From the NCBI RefSeq assembly GCF_001049495.1, contig NZ_CDWI01000001.1, positions 1 to 64,000 of the forward strand: a DNA stretch of 64,000 bases. Direction: 5' to 3'. Below the pieces are notes generated by a model. That model was not told where the DNA came from. It searched no databases and worked only from the letters and a program-made list of their open reading frames with translations. The first letter of the stretch is position 1. Each line of letters starts with the position of its first letter. Source of the stretch: Microbacterium sp. 3J1. Its GTDB lineage: Bacteria > Actinomycetota > Actinomycetes > Actinomycetales > Microbacteriaceae. Positions 40,536-50,519 of this stretch are shown piece after piece. The position numbers and the translations under genes are program-made.

Positions 40536-41450
40536 TCAGGTACGCAGCCAGCGACGGATCGCGAAGCCGGCCGACAGCGCGGCGAGCACCACTCCGATGC
40601 CGATGAGCACCGGGACCACGAGCACAGCATCCTGCATCGTCACCCAGGTCGTGATGAAGGGGACACGGCCGCGGAGATAGCCCTCCACGCCGAAATGCAG
40701 GCCGGCGACGACCGCGGCACTGGCGAGCACCGAGCCGAGGAACGCGGCGAAGACGCCCTCCAGCACGAACGGCGTCTGGATGAAGCGGTTGGACGCGCCC
40801 ACGAGACGCATGATGCCGATCTCCTTGCGGCGCGCGTACGCCGACAATCGGATCGTCGTGCCGATGAGCAGGATCGCGGCGATCAGCATCAGTGCCGCGA
40901 TACCCACCGCGATGTAGGTCGCCACGGTCAACGCCGAGAAGAGCGGCTCGAGATACTGCAGCTGATCCTGCACCTGCTCGACGCCGCCCACGCCGTTGAA
41001 CGCCTCGGCGATGACCTGCGACTGCCCCGGATCCTTCATCGTCACGAAGAAGACCTCGAACGCCTGCTCCGGGGAGATGACGCTCGCCTGATCCTCGCCC
41101 AGCTGCTCGACGAGTTTGGCGTAGGTGTCTTCCTTGGTGTCGAACGTCAGCTCGCTGATGAGAGGAGCCAGAGCCTCACCCTCGAGCTGGCCGCGCACGG
41201 CGTTGACCTGGTCTTCGGTCGCTCTGCCGTCGAGGCAGGTCGGCGACTCGGAGATGTCCGAGCACATGTAGATCGCGACCTGCGCGCGCTCGGTCCAGTA
41301 CCCGCGCATGGTGCCGATCTGCGCCTGCATCAGGATCGCCGCTCCCACGAAGGTGAGCGAGACGAAGGTGACGAGCACGACGGAGATCACCATCGAGATG
41401 TTTCGGCGGAGGCCGCCCAGGGCCTCCGCGAGAATGAGCCCGATCCTCAT
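40536..41450 (-). CDS. ftsX: Cell division protein FtsX
   Basis: A 304-residue permease-like membrane protein with four membrane segments. A large extracytoplasmic domain (about 45-170) has Cys residues in [14 protein letters not shown] that probably form a disulfide. With FtsE it controls peptidoglycan hydrolases at the septum. The ATG overlaps the ftsE stop by 4 nt. Confidence 0.96.
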   Translation of the reverse strand: MRIGLILAEALGGLRRNISMVISVVLVTFVSLTFVGAAILMQAQIGTMRGYWTERAQVAIYMCSDISESPTCLDGRATEDQVNAVRGQLEGEALAPLISELTFDTKEDTYAKLVEQLGEDQASVISPEQAFEVFFVTMKDPGQSQVIAEAFNGVGGVEQVQDQLQYLEPLFSALTVATYIAVGIAALMLIAAILLIGTTIRLSAYARRKEIGIMRLVGASNRFIQTPFVLEGVFAAFLGSVLASAAVVAGLHFGVEGYLRGRVPFITTWVTMQDAVLVVPVLIGIGVVLAALSAGFAIRRWLRT

Positions 41451-42502
41451 GACGTCGGCCCCACTTCCTCGGCATCGTCCGAGAGGCCGAGGCGATCGGC
41501 CACCCCGAGCTCCGCGACGTCGACCTGGGGAAGGAGGATCGGATGCGTGCGCGGGCCGACGGCCGCGGGCGCCTCGACAGGCGTCTCGTCGACCTGCGGC
41601 TCGATGGGCGCCGCCTGCGCCTCCGGAGTCTCGGATGCCGTCGGCACGGCGTCAGGGGCGGATGCCGCGGCCTTGCGCTGCGCGCTGAGCTCCTCGGCCA
41701 GCGCCGCCCGCACCAGCGACAGGTCGGAGGTCTGACGCTGCACCTCCTGCACGGCTGTCAGGGCTGCGGCCGCGGCCGCTCCCCTGACCTCTTCCGGCAC
41801 GAGGCGCGGGATGTTCGAGGTGTCTCCGTATCCGCCGTGGACCTCGTCGCGCACCATCTCGCCGTCGCGGAGCTCGATGACGCGGCGCTGCATCTGATCC
41901 ACGAACGCCGCCTCGTGCGTGGCCATCAGCACCGTGGTCCCACCGGCATTGATCCGGGCGAGGAGCTGCATGATGTCCACCGACGTGGCGGGGTCGAGGT
42001 TGCCCGTCGGCTCGTCGGCGAGGAGCACCTGCGGACGGTTCACGAGAGCGCGGGCGATGGCGACGCGCTGCTGCTCTCCGCCCGACAGCTCGTGCGGCAT
42101 CCGCTTCTGCTTCCCCTCGAGACCCACCAGTGCCAGCGCCTCGGGAACCGCCTGCTGGATGAAGCCGCGGGAGGAGCCCGTCACCTGGAGGGTGAAGGCG
42201 ACGTTCTGATAGACGGTCTTGGACGGCAGCAGACGGAAGTCCTGGAAGACGGATCCGATGTGACGACGGAAGTACGGCACCTTGCGGTTGGCGAGCGATC
42301 GCAGGTCGCGTCCGAGCACCGCGACGCGACCCGTGGTGGGCACGTCCTCGCGGAGGATCAGCCGCAGACACGACGACTTCCCCGACCCCGAAGCACCCAC
42401 GAGGAAGACGAACTCTCCCCGCTGGACCTCGAAATCGACGCCGGACAGAGCGGGCCTGGCGGTCCCGCGATAGCGTTTCGTGACGTTCTCGAACCGAATC
42501 AT
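41447..42502 (-). CDS. ftsE: Cell division ATP-binding protein FtsE with C-terminal extension
   Basis: A 351-residue protein. The ABC ATPase core (1-225) shows Walker [10 protein letters not shown], signature LSGGEQQR, Walker [10 protein letters not shown] and the switch His in MATHEAAF. Classical FtsE ends near 230. Here about 120 more residues follow, Ala/Glu/Pro rich and ending in a charged tail, as in several Microbacteriaceae. A TAGGCT -10 box lies 9 nt before the ATG. Confidence 0.95.
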   Translation of the reverse strand: MIRFENVTKRYRGTARPALSGVDFEVQRGEFVFLVGASGSGKSSCLRLILREDVPTTGRVAVLGRDLRSLANRKVPYFRRHIGSVFQDFRLLPSKTVYQNVAFTLQVTGSSRGFIQQAVPEALALVGLEGKQKRMPHELSGGEQQRVAIARALVNRPQVLLADEPTGNLDPATSVDIMQLLARINAGGTTVLMATHEAAFVDQMQRRVIELRDGEMVRDEVHGGYGDTSNIPRLVPEEVRGAAAAAALTAVQEVQRQTSDLSLVRAALAEELSAQRKAAASAPDAVPTASETPEAQAAPIEPQVDETPVEAPAAVGPRTHPILLPQVDVAELGVADRLGLSDDAEEVGPTS

Positions 42503-42583
42503 GGCTGTTCGAGCCTAAGCGCGGGGAATCGTCTGCCTGCGAGCGACACCCCCGCGAGCCACCTCCGTGTCGTGGCGCACTGC

Positions 42584-42589
42584 TATACA
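42584..42589 (+). promoter_or_regulatory. -10 box TATACA for the DUF2510 gene pair
   Basis: TATACA is followed by a leader of about 45 nt with GAGGGGG before the ATG at 42642. It is divergent from ftsE. Confidence 0.45.
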
Positions 42590-42641
42590 TGGAGGTGCGA
42601 TCCGCGCCGGGGGCACGGACGACGACTCCGAGGGGGATGCG

Positions 42642-44015
42642 ATGACGACGCCTGCTGGCTGGTACGACGACGGTTCTGGTCGACTGCGCTGGTGGGACGG
42701 AGTGCAGTGGACCGAGCACTTCGCGCCGTCCGCCGAGTCGGCGGGAGCGTCGGCCGATGAGACCCCCGCCGACGCCGTCACCTCCGACTCGCTCGGATCG
42801 GTCGCCGCGGTCGAGGCCGGGGCGACGTGGAGCGGACAGGACGCCGAGCGTGTGGCGTCCGCCGACCCGCAGCCGTCGACCGAGCAGCCCTCGACCGATC
42901 AGCCCGCGCAGGCGGAGGCGCCGCAGCCGGAGGCGCAGCCGCAGCAGCCGGAGCCGGAGCAGGTGGAGCCGGAAGTCTTCTCGAGCCCGGCACCGGACCA
43001 GTCCCCGAACGCATACTCCGCGACACCGGACGCATCCGCGGCGGCGCCCGCCGCCCAGGACGCTGCGCAGAGCTGGCAGTCCCCCGCCTACCCCGATGCG
43101 GCGCCCACGTACCCCGGCACGGCGCCGTCGTATCCGGGCGCGGCACCGCAGTACTCGCCGCCGTCCTACCCGGGAGCCGCCGCGGATCAGGGATATCCTG
43201 CCGCAGGCGCCTACCAGGCCGCACCCGGCTACGGAGCTCCCGCGGGCTATCCCGTCTCCTCCGAGCCCTCCGGTCCGAGTCGTCTGTCGGTCGTCGGCCT
43301 CGTCGGTCTCGGCCTGGCCGCTCTCGGCACCATCCTCTCGTGCATCCCGGTCACCTTCATCTTCGGCTGGATCCTGCTCGCAGCCGGCTTCATCGTCTCG
43401 CTGATCTCCCTGTTCCTGCGGGGAAAGAAGTGGCCGGGAGTCGCCGGACTCATCCTCTCGGTGGTCGGCACGATCGTCGCCGTCATCGTGGCGATCGTGT
43501 TCGTGACGGCGAGCTTCGCCGACGCGGTCCGCGACCTCCCCACCGCGCCTCCGAGCAGCGATACGGGCACCGACGACGGCACGACAGACGAGGGCACGGA
43601 CGACGGCACGCCCGACGCCGAGATCGTCGAGGGCACGCTCGGCGAACCGGTGACGGTCACCCAGATGGGCGGGACCGCAGAGGTCACCATCACGAGCGCC
43701 ACCTGGAAGACGGATGACGGCAGCGGCGTCCCGAGCACCAACGGCGGCTTCGTGGTCCTCGAGGCGACCTGGACGGGCATCGACGGCACGTCCTCCGTGA
43801 GCCCCCTGTTCCTGGGGATCGAGACGGCGGAGGGCGCCGAGGGCGAGTACGACTACTTCGTCGACGGCCTCCTGAGCGAGCAGGTGACGGCAGGACAGAC
43901 CGTCAGCGGCACGCTCACGTTCGACGTCGCGCAGAGCTCGTCGTACACCGTCGTCCTTCTGAACGAGCTGCTCCAGGACGTCGCTCGCATCTCGGTCACG
44001 CCGACCGCCGGCTGA
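42642..44015 (+). CDS. DUF2510 membrane protein with C-terminal DUF4352-like domain
   Basis: A 457-residue protein. A DUF2510 motif opens it ([23 protein letters not shown]). A long Pro/Gln/Tyr-rich linker follows (about 60-220, repeats of YPGAAP type), then two membrane segments at about 225-300 (DUF4190-like, with RGKKWPGVAGLILSVVG), then an extracytoplasmic domain (about 345-457) resembling DUF4352. The function is unknown; such proteins are envelope-associated. It is the first of two paralogues placed on the plus strand between ftsE and prfB. Confidence 0.8.
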   Translation: MTTPAGWYDDGSGRLRWWDGVQWTEHFAPSAESAGASADETPADAVTSDSLGSVAAVEAGATWSGQDAERVASADPQPSTEQPSTDQPAQAEAPQPEAQPQQPEPEQVEPEVFSSPAPDQSPNAYSATPDASAAAPAAQDAAQSWQSPAYPDAAPTYPGTAPSYPGAAPQYSPPSYPGAAADQGYPAAGAYQAAPGYGAPAGYPVSSEPSGPSRLSVVGLVGLGLAALGTILSCIPVTFIFGWILLAAGFIVSLISLFLRGKKWPGVAGLILSVVGTIVAVIVAIVFVTASFADAVRDLPTAPPSSDTGTDDGTTDEGTDDGTPDAEIVEGTLGEPVTVTQMGGTAEVTITSATWKTDDGSGVPSTNGGFVVLEATWTGIDGTSSVSPLFLGIETAEGAEGEYDYFVDGLLSEQVTAGQTVSGTLTFDVAQSSSYTVVLLNELLQDVARISVTPTAG

Positions 44016-44041
44016 GCCGTACGACCCACGGAGCAGGACCG

Positions 44042-45046
44042 ATGACGATTCCCGCAGGATGGTACGACGACGGTTCGGGGACGCAGCGGTGGTGGGACGG
44101 CTCCGCCTGGACGGAGCACACCGTCACGGCGCCGCCCGCAGAGAGCACGGCGCCGACCGCAGACGAAGCCTTCACGCCGCCGTACGTGCTTCCCGGTCAG
44201 GCGCCCGACCGCGGCCCGGGGGCTCCGTCGAGCGGGATGCCCTTCGGCGCGGCGCAGCACGGCTCCTCCGCGCACCCAGGTACGCCGTATCCCGGTGCAG
44301 GCACGTATCCGGCGAGCCCGGCCGCCGGCGCGCCGCGCGTGAGGAAGACCTCGGTGCTCGGCGTCATCGGCCTGGCCATCACGGCCGTCGGCGTGATCCT
44401 GTCGTGCATCCCGCCGGTGTCGGTGATCGGCTGGGTCGTCCTCGGCATCGGGCTCGTCGCATCCCTCGTGTCGATCTTCCTGCCCGGCGCCAAGTGGCCG
44501 GGCATCTCGGGCATGGCGCTCGGTCTGCTCGGAGCCGTTCTGGCGGTCGTCGTCCTTCTCCTGACGCTCGGTGCGCCCGGGGGCCAGGAGTCGTCCGACG
44601 AGCCCACCCCCGTCGCCTCTCCGGGTCCGCGCGCGTCCGAAGAGCCGACCCCGGTTCCCTCCCCCACCCCCGCCGAGGGGACGAAGATGGTCACCTTCGC
44701 AGAGCTCGAGGTGGGTCAGTGCCTGCCGTTCATCGAATGGGAGGAAGAGGTCTACGAACTCCCGACCGTGCCGTGCGACCAGCCGCACACCGATGAGGTC
44801 TACCTGATCTTCGATGCGCCCGACGGAGAGTTCCCCGGCGACGATCAGCTGCAGTCGATCGCCTCAGAGCGCTGCGAGAGCGCGTTCGGCGAATTCGTCG
44901 GCGTCCCGTATGCGGACTCGCAACTCGACATGTACTGGTTCGTGCCCACGGAGGCTTCGTGGAACCGCATGCGCGACCGCGGCATCCAGTGCATCGCGTT
45001 CAGCTACGACGAGGTGACCGGCACACTCGCCGGGGCTGCTCGCTGA
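44042..45046 (+). CDS. DUF2510 membrane protein with septum-formation-like domain
   Basis: A 334-residue paralogue of the preceding gene through its first two-thirds: DUF2510 ([23 protein letters not shown]), a shorter linker, and two to three membrane segments with [17 protein letters not shown]. The C-terminal domain differs. It has a conserved Cys pattern ([36 protein letters not shown]) as in the septum formation family. It starts 26 nt after its partner and ends 7 bp from convergent prfB. Confidence 0.82.
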   Translation: MTIPAGWYDDGSGTQRWWDGSAWTEHTVTAPPAESTAPTADEAFTPPYVLPGQAPDRGPGAPSSGMPFGAAQHGSSAHPGTPYPGAGTYPASPAAGAPRVRKTSVLGVIGLAITAVGVILSCIPPVSVIGWVVLGIGLVASLVSIFLPGAKWPGISGMALGLLGAVLAVVVLLLTLGAPGGQESSDEPTPVASPGPRASEEPTPVPSPTPAEGTKMVTFAELEVGQCLPFIEWEEEVYELPTVPCDQPHTDEVYLIFDAPDGEFPGDDQLQSIASERCESAFGEFVGVPYADSQLDMYWFVPTEASWNRMRDRGIQCIAFSYDEVTGTLAGAAR

Positions 45047-45053
45047 GGCGACG

Positions 45054-46163
45054 TCAGTCCTGGTCCTTGCGCTTGCGCCAGCGGATGCCGGCCGAGATGA
45101 AGCCGTCGAGATCTCCGTCGAACACGGCCATGGGGTTGCCCGACTCGTGCCCGGTGCGCAGGTCCTTCACGAGCTGCTGGCCGTAGAGGAAGTACGAGCG
45201 CATCTGGTCGCCCCAGCTGGCCGTGATGTTGCCGGCGAGTTCCTTCTTCTTCGCCGCCTCCTCCTCCTTCTGGAGCAGGAGCAGGCGGGTCTGCAGCACG
45301 CGCATCGCGGCGGCACGGTTCTGGATCTGCGACTTCTCGTTCTGCATCGAGACGACGATGCCGGTCGGGAGGTGCGTGAGGCGCACGGCGGAGTCGGTGG
45401 TGTTGACCGACTGCCCACCGGGGCCTGAAGAGCGGAACACGTCGACACGGATGTCGCTCTCGGGGATGTCGACCTCGGTCGCCTCCTCCATGAGGGGGAT
45501 GACCTCGACGGCAGCGAATGACGTCTGGCGCTTGTCGGCTGAGCCGAACGGGCTGATGCGCGCCAGACGGTGCGTGCCTGCCTCCACCGAGACCGTGCCG
45601 AAGGCGTACGGGGCGTCGATCTCGAACGTCGCCGACTTGATGCCGGCACCCTCGGCGTACGAGGTGTCCATGACCTTGACCGGGTACTTGTGCCGCTCGG
45701 CCCAGCGCAGGTACATGCGCATGAGCATCTCGGCGAAGTCGGTGGCGTCGTCGCCGCCGGCCCCGGAGCGGATGGTGATGATCGCCGAGCGCTCGTCGTA
45801 CTCGCCGTCGAGCAGGGTCTGCACCTCGAGCTGGTTGATGATCTCCGTCAGGGCGGTCAGCTCGTTGCGGGCCTCGATCGCGGAGTCCTCGTCGCCCATC
45901 TCGTTCGCCAGGTCGACGAGCACCTCGAGGTCGTCGAGGCGGCGCCCGATCCCCTCGATCCGGGCCAGGGCCGACTGGCGGTGGCTCAGCGCGCTGGTCA
46001 CCTTCTGGGCGCGCTCGGTGTCATCCCAGAGGTCGGGAGCGCCGGCCTCTTCGCTGAGTCGGGCGATGTCGGAGCGGAGCGCATCGACATCGACGACCTC
46101 GCGGATGTCACCGTAGGTGACGCGGAGGGCCTGGATGTCTGCGGAGAGATCGAGTTCGAGCAT
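45054..46163 (-). CDS. prfB: Peptide chain release factor 2
   Basis: A 369-residue class I release factor for UGA and UAA. The recognition region is [14 protein letters not shown] with SPF in place, and the catalytic GGQ lies in [14 protein letters not shown]. There is no in-frame TGA and so no programmed frameshift, as in other actinobacteria. A TAGGCT -10 box lies 9 nt before the ATG and GAGGAGG lies between. Confidence 0.96.
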   Translation of the reverse strand: MLELDLSADIQALRVTYGDIREVVDVDALRSDIARLSEEAGAPDLWDDTERAQKVTSALSHRQSALARIEGIGRRLDDLEVLVDLANEMGDEDSAIEARNELTALTEIINQLEVQTLLDGEYDERSAIITIRSGAGGDDATDFAEMLMRMYLRWAERHKYPVKVMDTSYAEGAGIKSATFEIDAPYAFGTVSVEAGTHRLARISPFGSADKRQTSFAAVEVIPLMEEATEVDIPESDIRVDVFRSSGPGGQSVNTTDSAVRLTHLPTGIVVSMQNEKSQIQNRAAAMRVLQTRLLLLQKEEEAAKKKELAGNITASWGDQMRSYFLYGQQLVKDLRTGHESGNPMAVFDGDLDGFISAGIRWRKRKDQD

Positions 46164-46219
46164 GGCCTCCTCAGCCTAACGTGCCGTCTGCGCAGGCGGG
46201 GACCGCTCGGGATCGGGAG

Positions 46220-46225
46220 TAGCGT
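46220..46225 (+). promoter_or_regulatory. -10 box TAGCGT, leaderless promoter of the MFS gene
   Basis: TAGCGT, 7 nt, then GTG at 46233. The in-frame GTG four codons earlier would start inside the promoter. Confidence 0.5.
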
Positions 46226-46232
46226 GAAGCGG

Positions 46233-47504
46233 GTGAGCAGTGCATCCACGGTCCTGAGACGATTCGGGCCCATGGTGTACCTGCCGACGGTGCTGTTCTC
46301 TCTCGGCGAGGGCGCCGTTATCCCTCTGATCCCGGTGATCGCCGCGTCCATGGGTGCAGACGTCGCCTTCGCGGCCCTGGTGGCGTCGGCCCTCGTCGTC
46401 GGACAGCTGTGCGGCAACCTCCCTGCGGGCTGGGCCGTGGCGCGGATCGGCGAGCGTTTCACGATGGTGATCGCGGGCACGATCGCGATCGCCGCCGGCG
46501 TGGGGATGGTGTTCGCGCCCTCGCTGGCCGTGCTCGCGGCATCCGTCTTCCTCCTCGGCTTCTGCGCCGCCGCCTTCGGGCTCGCGCGCCACGCCTTCAT
46601 GACCACGCGGGTCCCGGTCGCCTTCCGCGCACGGGCCCTGTCGCTGCTGGGCGGCAGCTTCCGTCTCGGGATCTTCATCGGTCCGTTCGTCGCCGCGGGG
46701 CTGCTGCAGCTCTTCGGCTCGGAGGCCGCCGCGATCTGGTTCTTCCTCGGCTGCCTCGTCGTCATGGTCCTCCTCGTGCTGTTCGGCCCCGACCCCGAGA
46801 AGACCATCTCTCCGACGACCGCCGTCCGCACGGCGGCGCTCGCCGACGACTCGGGCGAGCCGGTCAGCGGTGCGATCCCGGCCCTCGAACGCGCGGGCAT
46901 CTTCCGCACCATGTGGCTGCAGCGCGCCGTGCTCGGGCGATTGGGCCTCGCGGCGGCCTCCCTCTCGGCCGTGCGATCGGCCCGGCAGGTGGTCCTCCCC
47001 CTGTGGGGGCTCTCGCTCGGCCTGGACGCGTCGACGATCGCCCTGGTCGTCGGAGTCTCCGGCGCCATTGACTTCGCACTCTTCTACGCGAGCGGACAGG
47101 TGATGGACCGCTTCGGCCGACTCTGGGCCGCGATGCCCGCCATGCTCCTCATGGGGGCGGGGTTCCTCGCCCTGTCGTTCACGCACGACGTCGACGCCGC
47201 CGTGCTGTGGTTCGGCATGTTCGCCGCCGTGCTCGGCGTCGGCAACGGACTCTCCAGCGGCATCCTCCTCACCCTCGGCGCCGACGTCGCGCCGAAGCGG
47301 GAGCCCGCGGCCTTCCTCGGCTCGTGGCGGACGCTGACGGATGCGGGAGGTGCCGTCGCACCGCTGCTCGTGTCGGGGATCGTGGCGATCGCCTCGCTGC
47401 CCGTCGCCGCCGCCGCCATGGGCGTCATCGGGCTGGTCGGCGCCGCGGGGTTCCTCCGTTGGATACCCCGGTTCGTTCCCCGCACCGACGGCGGCCCGCA
47501 GTGA
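46233..47504 (+). CDS. MFS transporter
   Basis: A 423-residue major facilitator with about twelve membrane segments in two bundles. The loop between segments 2 and 3 reads GWAVARIGERF, and a central cytoplasmic loop (about 195-225) separates the halves. There is no recognisable substrate motif; drug-efflux-like families are closest in general look. It overlaps the downstream NUDIX gene by 4 nt. Confidence 0.85.
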   Translation: MSSASTVLRRFGPMVYLPTVLFSLGEGAVIPLIPVIAASMGADVAFAALVASALVVGQLCGNLPAGWAVARIGERFTMVIAGTIAIAAGVGMVFAPSLAVLAASVFLLGFCAAAFGLARHAFMTTRVPVAFRARALSLLGGSFRLGIFIGPFVAAGLLQLFGSEAAAIWFFLGCLVVMVLLVLFGPDPEKTISPTTAVRTAALADDSGEPVSGAIPALERAGIFRTMWLQRAVLGRLGLAAASLSAVRSARQVVLPLWGLSLGLDASTIALVVGVSGAIDFALFYASGQVMDRFGRLWAAMPAMLLMGAGFLALSFTHDVDAAVLWFGMFAAVLGVGNGLSSGILLTLGADVAPKREPAAFLGSWRTLTDAGGAVAPLLVSGIVAIASLPVAAAAMGVIGLVGAAGFLRWIPRFVPRTDGGPQ

Positions 47505-48049
47505 GCTCCACGCTCGGCGAGGACATGCATCGGCTGGTGACGGCGTATCCGACCGACTCCGAGCGCGACCGGGCCGTGCGGTCAGACTTCCTGACGTTCT
47601 TCGCCGACGCCGAGGGGCCGGTGCGGCGCGATGCCGGAGCCTCGCACGCCACCGCCTCGGCGTTCGTCTTCGACCCCACCCTCGACCGCACGCTGCTCGT
47701 GTTCCACCGCAAGGGCCGCTTCTGGGTGCAGCCGGGCGGCCATCTCGAGGACGACGACGCCTCGATCAGAGACGCCGCTCTGCGGGAGCTCCGTGAGGAG
47801 ACCGGTCTGCACCCGGCGGGGATCGAGGATGCCGATGCCTACGACCTCGACCATCACGCGCTGTCGACGGCGTTCGGGCGCTGCCGCTCCCATCTCGACG
47901 TGGGCATCGCGATGATCGCGTCCGACGAGGCAGCCGTGACGGTGAGCGACGAATCGGAGGATGTGCGCTGGTGGCCGGTCGCCGGCCTCCCCCGCGACGT
48001 GCCTGCCGGTTTCACCGAGCGCCTGCAGCGACTGCGGGAGCGCCTCTGA
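47501..48049 (+). CDS. NUDIX hydrolase
   Basis: A 182-residue hydrolase. The NUDIX box reads GGHLEDDDASIRDAALRELREETGL, with the metal-binding REETG core intact. The N-terminal 45 residues form a helical cap. The substrate is unknown. The GTG start overlaps the MFS stop (GTGA), so the two are co-transcribed. Confidence 0.88.
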   Translation: MSSTLGEDMHRLVTAYPTDSERDRAVRSDFLTFFADAEGPVRRDAGASHATASAFVFDPTLDRTLLVFHRKGRFWVQPGGHLEDDDASIRDAALRELREETGLHPAGIEDADAYDLDHHALSTAFGRCRSHLDVGIAMIASDEAAVTVSDESEDVRWWPVAGLPRDVPAGFTERLQRLRERL

Positions 48050-48108
48050 GGCAGGGGAGCACCTGACCGGCCCTCGGGCGTTCCGACGTCTCCGCGGGCG
48101 CAGCGCCG

Positions 48109-48528
48109 TCAGCGCAGCGCCGTGCGGCTCGTGCCTGTCGCCTCCAGCCTGATGCCCTGCGGCACGAACACGGTCACCACGGGCGGATGCCACTGCGTCG
48201 ACACCGTCACCCGCGCAGACACCCCCTCAGGCGCCGTCGCCGAGACGAGCACCGCATCGTCGCCCGTCGCAGACAGCACGACCTCGGCCTGCTCCCTGAC
48301 GCCGTCGGACGTGAGTTCGGCGCGCACCTCGTCGCCGTCGACCGTGAGGACGAACCCGTCCGCTCCGGCGAGCGCGGCGGCGTCGGCCACCGCGTCCATC
48401 CGCTTCTGCGTGATGTACAGGTCGGTGGCGCACGTGCAGATGAGGATCAGTGCGAGAGCCAGGAGTGCGTAGCCGAGAGTGAGAAGCAGCACGCTCCCGT
48501 CGTCATCACGCTGGCGGAGGACTCTCAT
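48109..48528 (-). CDS. TadG-like pilus assembly protein
   Basis: A 139-residue protein with one N-terminal membrane segment (GSVLLLTLGYALLALALIL) and the AVADAAALAGADGF segment typical of TadG/RsaF-like pseudopilins and of Rv3654c. It is last in the tad operon. The ATG overlaps the preceding stop by 4 nt. Confidence 0.8.
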   Translation of the reverse strand: MRVLRQRDDDGSVLLLTLGYALLALALILICTCATDLYITQKRMDAVADAAALAGADGFVLTVDGDEVRAELTSDGVREQAEVVLSATGDDAVLVSATAPEGVSARVTVSTQWHPPVVTVFVPQGIRLEATGTSRTALR

Positions 48529-48959
48529 CCCGCACCCCAGAGTCGGGACATCTTCTGCACCGCTGCTCCTTCGACGCCGATCGCTGCGGCCCGGTCGAGT
48601 CCGAAGACGCTCGGGATCAGGGGCAGCTCCACCCGAGCCGACACCGTGAGGGTCACCATCACACCCGCGGACGGGCACGGCACATCCGCGGGTGCGCAGG
48701 TCATCGACACCTCGACGGTCTCGGGGTCGATGCCGTACTCGGCGATCACGCTCCGCAGGACCGCGTCGCCGTCGGATGCCGCGGCTGCGGCATCCGGAGC
48801 GAGTGCCATCGCCCGCACACTGTGGCGTGCCGCTGCCTCCACACCGAGCATCTGCTCCTGGATCGCGCCGAGGGCGATGATGAGGTACACGAGCGGCACG
48901 AGCAGGATGACCCCGACGGTGATGAACTCCAGTGCGGCGGAGCCGCCGTCATCCGTCAT
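48525..48959 (-). CDS. TadE-family pseudopilin
   Basis: A 144-residue protein. A short leader ends before GGSAALEFITVGVILLVPLVYL, the TadE-like region with Glu at position 5 of the mature helix. A Cys pair (TCAPADVPC) lies in the exported domain. It overlaps the upstream TadE-like gene by 11 nt. Confidence 0.82.
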   Translation of the reverse strand: MTDDGGSAALEFITVGVILLVPLVYLIIALGAIQEQMLGVEAAARHSVRAMALAPDAAAAASDGDAVLRSVIAEYGIDPETVEVSMTCAPADVPCPSAGVMVTLTVSARVELPLIPSVFGLDRAAAIGVEGAAVQKMSRLWGAG

Positions 48960-49353
48960 CGAATGCCTCCTCCGGCGCGTGTGCTTCCACGTCGAGCGCA
49001 TGGGGCACGCCGAGGAGACCGATGACGGGGAGGGTCGTGCTGATCCTGACGACGACGGTCGCGTGGCCGAGTGATGCGTCGCTCCTGACCGTGACCCCCT
49101 CCGAATAGGTCTCCCCGATCGCGCGGTCGATGGCATGTTCGGCGCGCTGAACGCCCTGCTCCAGGGTCGTGTCGGCCAACGCCGCGTGATACGCGCCTTC
49201 GACGGCGGCGTCGTGCACGACATTGCGCACGTACACGACGAGAGCGAGCTGCATGACCCCCAGCGTGAGGAGTGTGAGGAGCGTACCGACGAGAACGAAC
49301 TCCACCGGGCTCGAGCCCTGTTCATCGTCGAGGCGCACCGCGGTCACGGTCAT
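48949..49353 (-). CDS. TadE-family pseudopilin
   Basis: A 134-residue protein with the processing region EQGSSPVEFVLVGTLLTLLTLGVM (Glu after SSPV) and one membrane helix, then a soluble domain. It has the same type as the downstream protein but low sequence similarity, so each is a distinct minor pilin. Confidence 0.82.
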   Translation of the reverse strand: MTVTAVRLDDEQGSSPVEFVLVGTLLTLLTLGVMQLALVVYVRNVVHDAAVEGAYHAALADTTLEQGVQRAEHAIDRAIGETYSEGVTVRSDASLGHATVVVRISTTLPVIGLLGVPHALDVEAHAPEEAFDDG

Positions 49354-49362
49354 GGTCGCCGG

Positions 49363-49560
49363 TCAGAGTCCGGAGACCCGTTGTATCGCCTGCTCGAACA
49401 GAGCGCTGAGAGCGGGTCCCGCCACCGCCCAGATCAGCACCACGAGCCCGGCCGTCATCAGTGTCACGAGAACCCAGCCAGGGACGTCGCCCGCTTCGTC
49501 GTCGACGAGGTCGCGTGCGCGGCGGGGAATCGATCCGATCCAGCTTCTGAGAGTGTGCAT
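49363..49560 (-). CDS. Flp-pilin-like small membrane protein (DUF4244 type)
   Basis: A 65-residue protein. A basic N terminus precedes DEAGDVPGWVLVTLMTAGLVVLIWAV, a single helix. Size and place after TadC match DUF4244 proteins such as Rv3656c, thought to be the major pilin. In Flp pilins the cut is G/xxxxE, whereas here the segment has EAG-DVPGW, so processing is uncertain. Confidence 0.75.
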   Translation of the reverse strand: MHTLRSWIGSIPRRARDLVDDEAGDVPGWVLVTLMTAGLVVLIWAVAGPALSALFEQAIQRVSGL

Positions 49561-49580
49561 GGCGTCCTTTCGAAGAGCGC

Positions 49581-50519
49581 TCAGCCGATGCCGAGTCGCA
49601 GGATGAACAGTCCGGGGTAGATGGCGAAGAGCACGGACAGGGGCAGGATCAGGAAGACGAGAGGGAGGAGCATCAGGATCTCCTTGCGCCCGGCCTGCTC
49701 GATCAGGACGCGCTTCGCGTCCTCCCTCGCGTCCCCGGCCTGTGCGTGGAGGACTCCGGAGAGCGGAGCGCCGTGTTCGAGCGCGGCGATCACCTGCTCG
49801 ATCGCTCTCGTGAGACCAGGCAGCTGAAGACGGGTCGCCATCTCACCGAGTGACTCGGCGAGCGGCGAACCCGTGTTCACGGAGAGCACCACGCTGCGGA
49901 ACTCGGCAGTGAGCTCCCCCGAACCGACGCTCGAGATCCGACGCAGTGAGTCGAGGAACCCCTCCCCGGCCGAGAGGCAGAGCGCGAGGAACTCGAGAGT
50001 CGTCGGAAGCTCGTCGGTGAGACGGGCGCGCCGCGCCGTCGTGCGCGCGGTGAGCTGAGCCTCGTACCCGACCGCCGCACCGACCCCGACGAGTACGGGG
50101 AGCATCGCGGCCGGCGGAGCCATCCTCCCGACGACGACGAGCACGACCAGCACGGTGGCCCCGATCCCGATCCCGCCGACCGCCCAGGCGAGCTGCCTCG
50201 CGCGAAAGGTCGACGGCGCGACGTCGAGTCCTGCTTGGGACAGTCGTCGACGCAGAGCGTCACCACCGCCGAGAGCGCGTTCGAAAAGCACCTGCAGCCG
50301 CACCCAGATCGACAGACGCGCCGCGGGGAGGACGCCGGCTCGCGGGAGCACGCCGAACGGGAGGTCGTCATCGGCGACGACGTCTCGCACGTAGGGAGCG
50401 ATGCGCGCGGCGAGACCCACTGCCGACCACCGGGGAAGCGCCCACAGGATGCACATCACGCCGACCGCGAGGGCGCCACCGCCGAGGACGGCGAACGCGA
50501 GTGAGGAGAACGGGTTCAT
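49581..50519 (-). CDS. Type II/IV secretion F-domain protein (TadC-like)
   Basis: A 312-residue inner-membrane platform protein with a T2SSF domain (about 165-290, TDELPTTLEFLALCLSAGEGFLDSLRRI) and membrane segments at both ends. It pairs with the upstream TadB-like protein. The ATG overlaps the upstream stop by 4 nt. Confidence 0.87.
   Translation of the reverse strand: MNPFSSLAFAVLGGGALAVGVMCILWALPRWSAVGLAARIAPYVRDVVADDDLPFGVLPRAGVLPAARLSIWVRLQVLFERALGGGDALRRRLSQAGLDVAPSTFRARQLAWAVGGIGIGATVLVVLVVVGRMAPPAAMLPVLVGVGAAVGYEAQLTARTTARRARLTDELPTTLEFLALCLSAGEGFLDSLRRISSVGSGELTAEFRSVVLSVNTGSPLAESLGEMATRLQLPGLTRAIEQVIAALEHGAPLSGVLHAQAGDAREDAKRVLIEQAGRKEILMLLPLVFLILPLSVLFAIYPGLFILRLGIG

Noticed and set aside
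45054..46163. Programmed frameshift in prfB
   Set aside because: The frame is continuous from ATG to the stop without an internal TGA.
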